Below, in pieces: positions 27,256 to 36,669 of a stretch of DNA of 64,000 nucleotides. Position 1 is the stretch's first letter. Every line of letters starts with the position of its first letter. Origin of the DNA: a bacterium (GTDB lineage: Bacteria; Joyebacterota; Joyebacteria; Joyebacterales; Joyebacteraceae). The stretch spans positions 173,717 through 237,716 of the forward strand of contig JAPEKQ010000002.1 of NCBI GenBank assembly GCA_029990205.1. Direction: 5' to 3'. The position numbers and the translations under genes were made by a program. The notes beneath the pieces were generated by a model. That model saw only the letters and a program-made list of their open reading frames with translations. It was not told the DNA's origin and made no database searches.

Positions 27256-27284
27256 TTGACGCGCTCGCATTATTATGATAAGAT
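27256..27284 (+). promoter_or_regulatory. Strong promoter of the second C25 peptidase
   Basis: TTGACG (27256-27261), 17 bases, TAAGAT (27279-27284). It mirrors the promoter of the first C25 gene but lies about 350 bases before its start codon. Confidence 0.7.
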
Positions 27285-27289
27285 GATGC

Positions 27290-27639
27290 TGATAGCTGAT
27301 ACCCACATGTTGCCGCGCATTGGGCGAAACGCATCACAGGAGAGGCATCACACCCCACACTGCTACTGCTCTGAGCGAACCGAGTCGACAATCCAAACAC
27401 GACGAGTGACGCGCGGGGTGTCCGGTGGACCGGACGCGGCAGTGACTGGTGTGAACCTACGCCCAACGAACGTGCTGCCAGGAACCGGGACCGGGTGCCT
27501 ACCGACGACGCCTCGGTCCCGTTTGTGTCTGTAGACCCGGTCGCTTGAGGCGGTCCGAGAGGGGCCAGGCGAACATACGAACGAATAGAAGAAGAGCGTT
27601 CCGCGCTCGAACGGATTGTAACTGCAGAAGGAGGACGTG
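27290..27639 (+). other. Long structured 5' leader of the second C25 gene
   Basis: About 350 transcribed bases without a convincing gene. Bases 27487-27493 (GGGACCG) pair with 27514-27520 (CGGTCCC), followed by GTTTGTGTCT, an attenuator-like arrangement. I could not match it to a riboswitch class I know. The ribosome site AAGGAGG lies just before the ATG at 27640. Confidence 0.4.
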
Positions 27640-30600
27640 ATGACCTCGAGATCCGCGCTGATCTGTCTCGCCGCCGGGTTCATGGTATTCACCGCCTCGC
27701 TGGCGGTGGCGGCAAGCCCGGCGATCGATGTATCGATCGACGAGTCGCAGATCGAACTCGTGGCTGATGGACGACTCGTGACACCCCTCATCGACGGGTA
27801 TCGGACGCTCGCCAGAGAGGGCGCCCCGAACCTCCCGGCGCGTGTCGTTCACTTCGTCATACCACCGGACATGAGCGTTGCGGATGTCATCGTCTCGCAC
27901 GGCAGCGAGAAGACGCTCCCGGGAACGCACCGGATCGCTCCGATGCAGCCCGAGACCCCCACCGGAGAAGAGAGAGCTCCGGTCGAGGCCTCGGCTGAGA
28001 TCTACGGCAGCGACGCGGTCTACCCGAGCGAGAGAGCCGTCTATCTCGGTGATGGATACCTTGGCGGGTATCACATCGTCTCGGTGGCCCTCTATCCCCT
28101 CCGCTATCACCCCGAGAGCGGGCGACTCGTTGTTACGAGCGACCTCGAAGCCAGACTCGAGCTCACGCCGTCTGTGGACCGTTCGGCTCCGCGTCACCGG
28201 ATGACGGCGGACGCGGCGATGACGTACCGCAAGGTCGTCAGCGGAATGGTCGAGAACCCGGGCGATATCGACGCCTGCGCGAAGCAGGGTGTCGCGGTCG
28301 TCAGCGGCGCCTCGCCCGGCGGGTTCGCGCCGAAGTACTCGCCGTCGCTGGAAGGCAGCCTCGTCGAGTACGTCATCATCACGAACGAGGAGTACGAGTC
28401 CTACTTCCAGCAGATCGCCGACTGGAAGACGAAGAAGGGTATCCCCGCGGTCGTCCGCACGGTCTCGTGGGTCAACGCGAACTACCCCGGCGGCTGCGAC
28501 ACGGCCGAGCGCATCCGGATGTTCATCCAGGACGCGTTCGCGTCGTGGGGCACGACGTACGTCCTGCTCGGCGGTGACACCGGTGTGATCCCTCCTCGCT
28601 ACGGCCTGTCGGCCTACTACGGCGGGTGGGACATCTCGACCGACCTCTACTACAGTGATCTGGACGGGAACTGGAACGGGGATGGCGACAGCGACTTCGG
28701 CGAAGGCTACAGCGGCCCCACGGCTCTGGGCGACAGTCTCGACCTCTACCCCGACGTCTTCGTCGGGCGCGCGCCGGTCGCATCGATCATCGAGGCCGAG
28801 ACGTTCATCGACAAGACGTTCGAGTACGTCACGAACCCCGATCCGGTCTTCGCGGAGCGGAACCTCTACCTTGCCGAGGTGCTCTTCCCGTACGACTGGG
28901 AACAGGGCATGCTCATCAGCACCGACGGCGCCGAGGATGTCGTGGAGCCAACGCTCTCCCTTGTTCCGCCGAACATCAACACCTCGCTTCTGTATCAGAA
29001 CTACGATCCGTTCCCGATGTCGTGGCCGCTGACCCGCGAGACGGCGATCGATTCGATGAACCAGGGCTACAACATCACTTCGCACATCGGACACGGCAAC
29101 AAGGACATCATGCGCTGCAGCAGGAACAACTACGTCACGCTGCAGGATGTCGACGCCCTCGTCAACGGACAGCGGAAGTCCGGATACTACTGGATGCTCA
29201 ACTGCACATCGACCGCCATCGAGTACGACTGCATCGCAGAGCATCTGATGAACAACCCGAACGGCGGCGCCTCGTCGCTCTTCGGCCCGACCCGGTTCTG
29301 CTTCCCGACGACCGCGAAAGACTACTACCTCTCGTGGTACGACTACCTCTATGCGCAGGGCACGACTCGCGCCGGCGTCGTCAGCGCGGCGTGCAAGACC
29401 CCGTACGTGGCGGAATCCGACTACGACAACACGGACCGCTGGACCCAGATGAGCCACACGTATCTCGGTGACCCGGAAATGAGGCTCTGGACAGCGCGTC
29501 CGACGGATCTGACGGTCGTGCACTCGAACACGGCGCCGCTTGGCGACATCGACCTGTCCGTCACGGTCTCCGACCCGGCGGCCGTCGACAGCGCGCTGGT
29601 CTGCGTTGTCAAGGAGGACGAGGTATACGCGCGCGGATACACGGATGCTTCCGGTTACGTGCTGCTCTCGTTCACTCCTGAGACGACGGGTCAGATGACG
29701 ATCACTGTCACGGCGAAGAACCATCTTCCGTACGAGGACACGATCGCCGTCACGTCCGCGTCGGGCGCACACGTGTCATTCAACTCCGTAGCGATCGAGG
29801 ATGACGCGCTCGGACTGAGCGACGGCAATAGCAACGGCCTCGCCGAGGCCGGCGAGACCGTACAGCTGAGCATGCTCATCCAGAACGCGGGTCAGACCGC
29901 CGCCACGGGGGTCACGGCGACGCTCGTCTCGACCGACCCGCTGCTCACGCTCATCGATGACACCGAGTCCCTCGGGGACTTGAACGCCACGAGCCAGGCT
30001 CAGTTCGACACGCTCTTCGCGGTGCAGATCTCGAACGACTGCGCGAACGAGTATGAAACGGTGCTCGAGGTCCAGTTCGAGGACACCGTGACGCGAGCCA
30101 CGTGGACCGACGAGTACACGCTCCGCGTGCTCCGTCCGATCCCGGAGATGCAGCTGACCCAGTCGAGCGACGACGGGAACGGAGACGGAATCCCGCACCC
30201 GGGCGAGAACGTGACATTCACCATCCAGCTGCTCAATGAGGGCAACGGCGACTTCGACGCGTTGACCGGCACGCTGCGTTATCCGAACGCCGAGGTCACG
30301 CTTGTCGACAGCGTCGGGTCGTGGGGCGATATTCAGGCCGGGACGACCGGCGACCAGACCGACGACTTCCAGTTCTCGGTCGTCAGCACCGTCACCTCCC
30401 ACCTCCGCCTCCTGCTGGCCGATGAGGACGGCAAGGAGTGGACGATCCTGTTCGATCTCGTTCCGCCGGACCAGCCGCTCAACCTTGAGGGCAGCGTCGT
30501 GTCGACGACCATCTTCCTCACGTGGGACCCCGTGACGAACGATGATCTCTGGGGATACAACGTGTACCGGGCGCCGGCAGAGTTCGGCCCGTACTCCCAG

Positions 30601-32361
30601 GTGAACGACGGTGTCGTCGAGCTGATCTCCTACTACGAAGACGCCGGACTCGACGAGAACGAGCTCTACTTCTACAAGGTCGCTGCGATCGACTCCTCGG
30701 CGAACGAGGGCGATCACTCTGATGCTCTCCAGATCAGCACGAACCCGCCATCGCAGGAGGGGTGGCCGATCACCGGCGGCGAGCTGATCTACAACACCCC
30801 GGCTATCTGTGACATCGACCTCGACGGAGACCTCGAGCTTCTCGTCGGCGCGGGTCACATCCACTGCTGGCACGAGAACGGCGTCGAGTATCGCGACGGC
30901 GACGGCGATCCCAGGACGAACGGCGTCTACGAGGTCGACGGCGTCGGCGGATACCGCTCCTCGATCGCGGTCGGCGAACTCGACGGGGATGCGTACCCCG
31001 AGATCGTCGTGGCGGCGTGGGGAGACGTGGGAGACCTCGTGTCCGAGTATGCGATCTACGCCTGGAACGCTGAGGACGCGAGCATTGTGACCGGGTGGCC
31101 TGTCCTGACACCGAAGTTCTGCTGGGCCACGCCGGCTCTCGGCGACCTCGACCGCGACGGACTCGATGAGATCGCCATCCCGTGCGCGGACGGCAATCTG
31201 TACGTCTGGAAGGGCGACGGCACCGAGCTGATCGACGGGGACAGCAACCCGTCGACGGACGGAGTCTTCCAGTACCTCGGGAACCCGTGGGCGTACGCCT
31301 CCGCATGCGTGGTCGATCTGGACGGCGACCATGTCAACGAGATCATCGCCCCATCCCGCTCGGACAGTGTCTACGCCTTCGAGGCGGACGGCACACGCAT
31401 GCCGGGGTGGCCGGTCGGACTCTGCGGCAGGGTTCTCAGTTCCCCGTGCGTCGCGGACCTGGACGCCGACGGCGACCTCGAGGTCATCGCGTCTGCCGAG
31501 GACGACTCGCTGTACGTGTTCGACCACACCGGTCAGCTGCTGCCCGGATGGCCGCAGTTCGCGGATATCGGCGGCGACTTCCCGCCGTCACCCACGGTAG
31601 CCGACATCACCGACGATGGACAGATGGAGATCATCTCGGTCGACAGCGTCGGCGAGATCGATGTCTTCACGTGGTACGGCACGGAGATCTCCGGATGGCC
31701 GCAGTTCATGGACAGCGGCAGTCACTCGAGCCCCGCGGTGGGCAACATCGACAACGATTCGGGCTGGGAGATCGTCGTCGGCTCCAACGACGGCCAGGTC
31801 TATGCGTATGACGCTGACGGCGACGTTCTCCCCGGTTGGCCGATCCAGACCGGCGCCGAGGTGTACTGTACGCCCTCGCTCGCGGACCTCGACCAGGACG
31901 GCGACATCGAGGTGATCGTCTCGAGCTTCGACGCCATGGTCTACGTATGGGACGTCGAGGGAGACTACGATGACGGCGACGGCGTGCTCTGGGAGACGTT
32001 CCGCTGCAACTACCACCGCAACGGGTTCGTCGGATACGAAGAGCCGGTCGGTGTACCCGAGGATGCGCCCGTCAACGTGACACGCGCGACGCTCGAACAG
32101 AACTACCCGAACCCGTTCAACCCGACCACGACGATCGCCTTCTCGGTCCGCTCTGATGGGGCGATGATCGAACTCGGCGTCTACAACGTCGCCGGCGAGC
32201 TCGTCCGGACGCTCTCGTCCGGTGAGGTGCCGGGCGGTCAGCACACGCTCGTCTGGAACGGACGTGACGACGGCGGCCGCCAGGTCTCCTCGGGTGTCTA
32301 CTTCGTCAGACTCGAGTGCGACGGGCAGGCCGAGACGCGGAAGATCGCGCTCCTCAAGTAG
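27640..32361 (+). CDS. Secreted C25 peptidase with FG-GAP/VCBS repeats and FlgD-like C-terminal domain
   Basis: 1573 residues. Signal peptide at 1-25 (LAAGFMVFTASLAVAA), propeptide to about 230, catalytic C25 domain about 240-620 with likely His485 in SHIGHGNKD and Cys522 in LNCTSTAIEYD. Then a carboxypeptidase-regulatory-like Ig domain, two CARDB-like domains (VQLSMLIQNAGQTAATGV, VTFTIQLLNEGNGDFDAL), a fibronectin-like domain, and about six FG-GAP repeats (LGDLDRDGLDEIAIPCADGN, VADLDADGDLEVIASAEDDS). The sorting domain has NYPNPFNPTTTIAFSV, GVYFVRLECDG and TRKIALLK. The ATG at 27640 is preferred over the GTG just before it because AGGAGG is spaced correctly. It probably acts on extracellular proteins or polymers, with the propeller binding a ligand. 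Confidence 0.9.
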   Translation: MTSRSALICLAAGFMVFTASLAVAASPAIDVSIDESQIELVADGRLVTPLIDGYRTLAREGAPNLPARVVHFVIPPDMSVADVIVSHGSEKTLPGTHRIAPMQPETPTGEERAPVEASAEIYGSDAVYPSERAVYLGDGYLGGYHIVSVALYPLRYHPESGRLVVTSDLEARLELTPSVDRSAPRHRMTADAAMTYRKVVSGMVENPGDIDACAKQGVAVVSGASPGGFAPKYSPSLEGSLVEYVIITNEEYESYFQQIADWKTKKGIPAVVRTVSWVNANYPGGCDTAERIRMFIQDAFASWGTTYVLLGGDTGVIPPRYGLSAYYGGWDISTDLYYSDLDGNWNGDGDSDFGEGYSGPTALGDSLDLYPDVFVGRAPVASIIEAETFIDKTFEYVTNPDPVFAERNLYLAEVLFPYDWEQGMLISTDGAEDVVEPTLSLVPPNINTSLLYQNYDPFPMSWPLTRETAIDSMNQGYNITSHIGHGNKDIMRCSRNNYVTLQDVDALVNGQRKSGYYWMLNCTSTAIEYDCIAEHLMNNPNGGASSLFGPTRFCFPTTAKDYYLSWYDYLYAQGTTRAGVVSAACKTPYVAESDYDNTDRWTQMSHTYLGDPEMRLWTARPTDLTVVHSNTAPLGDIDLSVTVSDPAAVDSALVCVVKEDEVYARGYTDASGYVLLSFTPETTGQMTITVTAKNHLPYEDTIAVTSASGAHVSFNSVAIEDDALGLSDGNSNGLAEAGETVQLSMLIQNAGQTAATGVTATLVSTDPLLTLIDDTESLGDLNATSQAQFDTLFAVQISNDCANEYETVLEVQFEDTVTRATWTDEYTLRVLRPIPEMQLTQSSDDGNGDGIPHPGENVTFTIQLLNEGNGDFDALTGTLRYPNAEVTLVDSVGSWGDIQAGTTGDQTDDFQFSVVSTVTSHLRLLLADEDGKEWTILFDLVPPDQPLNLEGSVVSTTIFLTWDPVTNDDLWGYNVYRAPAEFGPYSQVNDGVVELISYYEDAGLDENELYFYKVAAIDSSANEGDHSDALQISTNPPSQEGWPITGGELIYNTPAICDIDLDGDLELLVGAGHIHCWHENGVEYRDGDGDPRTNGVYEVDGVGGYRSSIAVGELDGDAYPEIVVAAWGDVGDLVSEYAIYAWNAEDASIVTGWPVLTPKFCWATPALGDLDRDGLDEIAIPCADGNLYVWKGDGTELIDGDSNPSTDGVFQYLGNPWAYASACVVDLDGDHVNEIIAPSRSDSVYAFEADGTRMPGWPVGLCGRVLSSPCVADLDADGDLEVIASAEDDSLYVFDHTGQLLPGWPQFADIGGDFPPSPTVADITDDGQMEIISVDSVGEIDVFTWYGTEISGWPQFMDSGSHSSPAVGNIDNDSGWEIVVGSNDGQVYAYDADGDVLPGWPIQTGAEVYCTPSLADLDQDGDIEVIVSSFDAMVYVWDVEGDYDDGDGVLWETFRCNYHRNGFVGYEEPVGVPEDAPVNVTRATLEQNYPNPFNPTTTIAFSVRSDGAMIELGVYNVAGELVRTLSSGEVPGGQHTLVWNGRDDGGRQVSSGVYFVRLECDGQAETRKIALLK

Positions 32362-32413
32362 CGGGTCGGGCGGAGACCATCGGCAAGAGCCGATGAGGTG
32401 CTTCTGAAACGAC

Positions 32414-32450
32414 ACGGGCCGGGCTCAGCAGAGCCCGGCCCGTTCTTGTT
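32414..32450 (+). terminator. Intrinsic terminator after the second C25 gene
   Basis: ACGGGCCGGGCTC (32414-32426) and GAGCCCGGCCCGT (32431-32443) form a perfect 13-bp stem with an AGCA loop, followed by TTCTTGTT. A smaller stem, CATCGGC/GCCGATG (32378-32395), precedes it. It separates the C25 gene from the convergent ABC-F gene. Confidence 0.9.
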
Positions 32451-32520
32451 GGTCGCGGTGTGCGGCTGGTCGTGATATGCGGCTCGTGGCATTCGCGCAC
32501 GAACTGCCCGTCGGTTCGAC

Positions 32521-34488
32521 TCAGTCCTCGAGTTCGGCCCAGCGGGCGTAGAGCTCCTCTACCCGCTCGCGAAGCGCACGCTGTTCGGTCACCAGGAGCT
32601 TCGCCTTCTCCCCGTCGGAGTAGACGGCCGGGTCGGCCAGCAGGATGTCGAGCTCCTCGAGCCTCGTTTCGCTCGTCTCGATCTCCTTGAGCGTCGCCTG
32701 TCGCTCCTCCCGCCTCGACTGCTTGCGGCCGGAGCGCTTCTGCCGCTCCCGGGCCTCCTTGCGCTTCTGTTCCTTCGATTTGGGACCGCGCGCCTTCGCG
32801 CTCTTCTTCGCGGCCGCCTGCTTCCCCTTCTTCGCCCGGCTCTGTTCCTCCTCGGCCGCTTCGGCCGCCTCCCGCTCCTTCGCCCAGAGATAGTCCTGGT
32901 ACGTGCCGTGATAGTAGCGCAGGCTGCCGGGCTTGACCTCGAGCACCTTCGTCGCGATGGCGTTCATGAACGCCCGGTCGTGTGAAACGAAGCAGATGGT
33001 CCCGGTGTACTCGGACAGAGCCCGCTCGAGAACCTCACGCGACGCCACGTCCAGGTGGTTCGTCGGCTCGTCGAGCAGCAGGAAGTTCGCGGGGCGAAGC
33101 AGCATCTTCGCGAAGCCGAGCCGGCTCTTCTCACCGCCAGAGAGAACGCGGACCTTCTTGTCGATGTCGCTCCCGCGGAACAGGAACGCCCCGAGCATCG
33201 TCCGGAGCCGGGGTCTCATCGCGTCCGACGCGACCGTCTCGAGTTCGCCGAGCACGGTGTTCTCCATGTTCAGGTCCTTCGCCGGGTCCTGACTGAAGTA
33301 CTGGATGGAAACGTTGTGCCCGAGCTTGCGCTCGCCGGCCAGGATCGGGAGCTTTCCGGCGATGACCTTCATCAGCGTGGACTTGCCGGCCCCGTTGAGA
33401 CCGACCAGAGCAAGCCGCTCGCCCCTGAGCACCTCGACATCGATGCCGTCGAAGATGACGCGGGAGCCGTACGCCTGCTTGATCCCGCTCAGCGAGACGG
33501 TCACCGCGCCGCCGCGCTCGGGCTGCGGGAAGTCGAAGTGGATCCCCTTCTGGACCGTCGGCACCTCGGTCAGTTCGATCCGCTTGATCATCTTCTCGCG
33601 GCTCCTGACGAGGTTCGCCTTCTTCTTGTCGCCCTTCCACTTGTCGACGAAGGTCTGAAGATGCGCGATTCGACGCTCCTCCTGCTTCCGCGTGGCCATG
33701 ATGACGTCGCGCTGCTTGTCCCTCTGCGCGAGGAAGGCCGTGTAGCCGCCGGTGTAGTCGTTGATCCCGATCGACGTCAGGTCGCTGATGCGCGTGACGA
33801 CCCGGTCGAGGAACGACCGGTCGTGCGACACCAGAACCACTGCGCCGGGGTAGCTCTCAAGATACTCCTCAAGCCAGATGATCGACTCGAGATCGAGATG
33901 ATTCGTCGGCTCATCGAGCAGAAGCACCGTCGGCTCTTCGAGAAGGAGCTTGGCGAGCGCGATGCGCATCTGCCATCCGCCGCTGAACTCCTCGGTCATC
34001 CTGTGCTGGTCCTCGTTGCTGAACCCGAGACCGGCAAGAACCTCAAGAGCCCGGGTCTCGATGACGAACCCGCCCTCGGCCTCGAATCGGTGCTGCACGT
34101 CACTGTACTCGGCCATCACCTTCTCGCACTCGGCGACGGACTCGGGTGTCCCCGCACTGCCGAGATCGCTCATCCGGTGCTCCAGCTCCCGCATGCGGGT
34201 CTCCATATCGAGCACATGCTCGAAGACGGAGAGAACCTCATCGAGCAGCGTCCGACCGGAGAGCGTGAGCTCCTCCTGCGGAAGATACCCGTACGTCGTT
34301 CCCTTGGTAGCGGTGACCTGACCCTCGTCCAGATCGATCTCGTTCCGGATGAGCTTGAGCAGCGTGGTCTTGCCGCACCCGTTCGGTCCGACCAGACCGA
34401 CCCGGTCGCGGTCGCCCACGCGCCAGGAAAGCCCCCGGAAGAGCGGATTGCCGCCGAAAGAGATACTGACGTTGTCGAGCAGGACCAT
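32521..34488 (-). CDS. ABC-F family ATPase (ribosome-associated type)
   Basis: 655 residues with two ABC domains and no membrane segments. Walker A motifs are GPNGCGKTT (about residue 36) and GLNGAGKST (about 365). The signatures are EEFSGGWQMR and VLSGGEKSRLG, and the Walker B/D-loop stretches are LLLDEPTNHLD in both. The linker between the domains is the ABC-F Xtn helix pair (KQEERRIAHLQTFVDKWK). A Lys/Arg/Ala-rich stretch and a coiled-coil C-terminal domain (TRLEELDILLADP ... ALRERVEELYARW) follow, as in Uup or Uup-like proteins. These bind the ribosomal E site or branched DNA. The leader hairpin and promoter are described separately. Confidence 0.9.
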   Translation of the reverse strand: MVLLDNVSISFGGNPLFRGLSWRVGDRDRVGLVGPNGCGKTTLLKLIRNEIDLDEGQVTATKGTTYGYLPQEELTLSGRTLLDEVLSVFEHVLDMETRMRELEHRMSDLGSAGTPESVAECEKVMAEYSDVQHRFEAEGGFVIETRALEVLAGLGFSNEDQHRMTEEFSGGWQMRIALAKLLLEEPTVLLLDEPTNHLDLESIIWLEEYLESYPGAVVLVSHDRSFLDRVVTRISDLTSIGINDYTGGYTAFLAQRDKQRDVIMATRKQEERRIAHLQTFVDKWKGDKKKANLVRSREKMIKRIELTEVPTVQKGIHFDFPQPERGGAVTVSLSGIKQAYGSRVIFDGIDVEVLRGERLALVGLNGAGKSTLMKVIAGKLPILAGERKLGHNVSIQYFSQDPAKDLNMENTVLGELETVASDAMRPRLRTMLGAFLFRGSDIDKKVRVLSGGEKSRLGFAKMLLRPANFLLLDEPTNHLDVASREVLERALSEYTGTICFVSHDRAFMNAIATKVLEVKPGSLRYYHGTYQDYLWAKEREAAEAAEEEQSRAKKGKQAAAKKSAKARGPKSKEQKRKEARERQKRSGRKQSRREERQATLKEIETSETRLEELDILLADPAVYSDGEKAKLLVTEQRALRERVEELYARWAELED

Positions 34489-34517
34489 CGGTGAAGCTCC
34501 AGTCGCGATGATGAGTC

Positions 34518-34579
34518 GTCCGGCACGGACCCCGTGCCGGACCTTCTACCAGTATACCCGCCAAACCCCGACCGGCCAA
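34518..34579 (-). promoter_or_regulatory. ABC-F promoter and leader stem-loop
   Basis: On the minus strand TTGGCC (34579-34574), 17 bases, TATACT (34556-34551). Just after the expected start site is a perfect 11-bp stem, GTCCGGCACGG/CCGTGCCGGAC (34542-34532 with 34528-34518), loop of 3. No T-run follows it. Confidence 0.55.
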
Positions 34580-34588
34580 ACGCGACAC

Positions 34589-34788
34589 GCGGTCCGGCGC
34601 GCCCGCCTGGTGGCGTTTCACCCGTCCCCATCGACGGTTCACGGGTTCCGGAGGGCGCCCGTCGGTTGTGCATGGTTCAATGAAACCGTAGTAACTCAAC
34701 GCGTGTCCAAGTATGCGTGATATGAAAGGCGCCCGCGGAGCGGGCCATAGACGCGGCACTTGCTGCAGAAGCTCCCCTGGAGGATGCC
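34589..34788. other. Intergenic region before the macA-like gene
   Basis: No gene is seen. A GCCCGC/GCGGGC stem (34731-34745) lies in the probable leader. A weak plus-strand promoter candidate is TTGTGC, 17 bases, TAGTAA, around 34666-34694. The ribosome site GGAGG precedes the ATG at 34789. Confidence 0.35.
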
Positions 34789-35985
34789 ATGAAGAAGCGA
34801 ATACTGTGGGTCGGTGGTGCGGCTGTCGTCGTCATCGTCGTCCTCTTCCTTGTGCTCGGCGGACGGAACGGCGGGCAGGTCTCGGCGGAGACAGGTGGTG
34901 AGGCTGGCGGCGCCGTTCGCGGGGCGACCGCGACCGCGGAGATCGGCGACGTCTCGGTCATCCTGACCGAGATCGGCGAGATCCAGCCCGAGACGATGGT
35001 GCTGGTCAAGTCGAAGATCAGCGGCAAGGTGATACGGCTCCCCGTCGAAGAGGGCGAGCAGGTCAGGCTCGGAGAGCTCGTGGCCACGATCGAACCCGAC
35101 ATGGCACAGGCGCGAACCGTGGCGACTCTCAAGAGCAGCTATGGACGCGCGCGCGTCAACCTCGAACGAGCGCGACAGGACTACGAACGCGACCTCGCGC
35201 TCCACGAGGCCGGCCACGTCTCCGACGAGGAGCTCCGGCTGTCGAAGGACGACTACGATATCGCCCGCGTCGACTTCCAGTCGGCGCTCGAGCAGATGCA
35301 GCTCGCCGAAGCCGACGGCGTCTCGATGGATCTTGACGCGGAATCCGAGGAGATTCTGGACGTTCTCGCGCCGGCGACCGGAACGATCATCGATCTCAGC
35401 ATCGAGGAGGGCGAGATCGTCACATCCGGAGCCGTCTCGTACACGAGCGGCTCGACACTGATGACGATCGCGGACCTCTCGGTCATGCAGATCGCCGCCG
35501 GCGTCAACGAGGTGGACGTCGGCAAGATCAGGAACGGGCAGGACGTCGTCATCGACGTCGACGCCTATCCGGCGACGACGTTCCACGGCGTCATCAGCCA
35601 CATCGCCCCCGCCGCGCGCAACGAGCAGGGCGTGAAGATCTTCGACGTCGAGATCACCATTACCGACAACGATCCCCGACTCATGCCGGGCATGACGGCC
35701 AACATCGAGATCCAGGGCGACCACTGCGAGGGCTGCGTCACGGTTCCCATCGAAGGCGCGTTCCGGAAGAACGGCGGCTACGTGGCGTACGTGTTCGACG
35801 GAAGCGAGAACGAACCGGTCGAACGGCACATCGAGGTCGGGATCAGCAACATCTCCACAACACAGATCATCTCGGGGCTCGAGGAGGGTGAAGAGGTCGC
35901 GCTCTACGATCCGCACCTCGCCGAGACGGAGATGACCGACGATGAACTCAGACGCCAGCGGATGGCGGCGCGCGCCGGGAGGTAG
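34789..35985 (+). CDS. MacA-like periplasmic adaptor (membrane fusion protein)
   Basis: 398 residues. An N-terminal transmembrane anchor (VGGAAVVVIVVLFLVLGG); the biotinyl-lipoyl half-motif VLVKSKISGKVIRLPVEEGE; a helical hairpin about 115-175 (LKSSYGRARVNLERARQDYE); the second lipoyl half (LAPATGTIIDLSIEEGEIV); and beta-barrel and membrane-proximal domains (VTITDNDPRLMPGMTANIEI region). It would link the inner-membrane ABC transporter encoded next to an outer-membrane channel, but no TolC gene is in the window. It lies 3 bases before the ATPase gene. Confidence 0.9.
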   Translation: MKKRILWVGGAAVVVIVVLFLVLGGRNGGQVSAETGGEAGGAVRGATATAEIGDVSVILTEIGEIQPETMVLVKSKISGKVIRLPVEEGEQVRLGELVATIEPDMAQARTVATLKSSYGRARVNLERARQDYERDLALHEAGHVSDEELRLSKDDYDIARVDFQSALEQMQLAEADGVSMDLDAESEEILDVLAPATGTIIDLSIEEGEIVTSGAVSYTSGSTLMTIADLSVMQIAAGVNEVDVGKIRNGQDVVIDVDAYPATTFHGVISHIAPAARNEQGVKIFDVEITITDNDPRLMPGMTANIEIQGDHCEGCVTVPIEGAFRKNGGYVAYVFDGSENEPVERHIEVGISNISTTQIISGLEEGEEVALYDPHLAETEMTDDELRRQRMAARAGR

Positions 35986-35988
35986 AGC

Positions 35989-36665
<677 letters not shown>

Positions 36666-36669
<4 letters not shown>

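Noticed and set aside
22113-27320. Near-identical 16-mers ACATGTTGYCGCGCAT at 22113-22128 and 27305-27320 in two leaders
   Set aside because: A 15/16 match is expected by chance several times in 64 kb, and the flanks do not align.
27499-29772. 757-codon minus-strand frame opposite the second C25 gene
   Set aside because: Low-complexity Arg/Val/Asp composition and no family pattern; the plus-strand C25 sequence explains the open frame.
29776-31527. 583-codon minus-strand frame opposite the FG-GAP part of the C25 gene
   Set aside because: It mirrors the repeated Asp/Gly codons of the FG-GAP repeats and has no independent signal.
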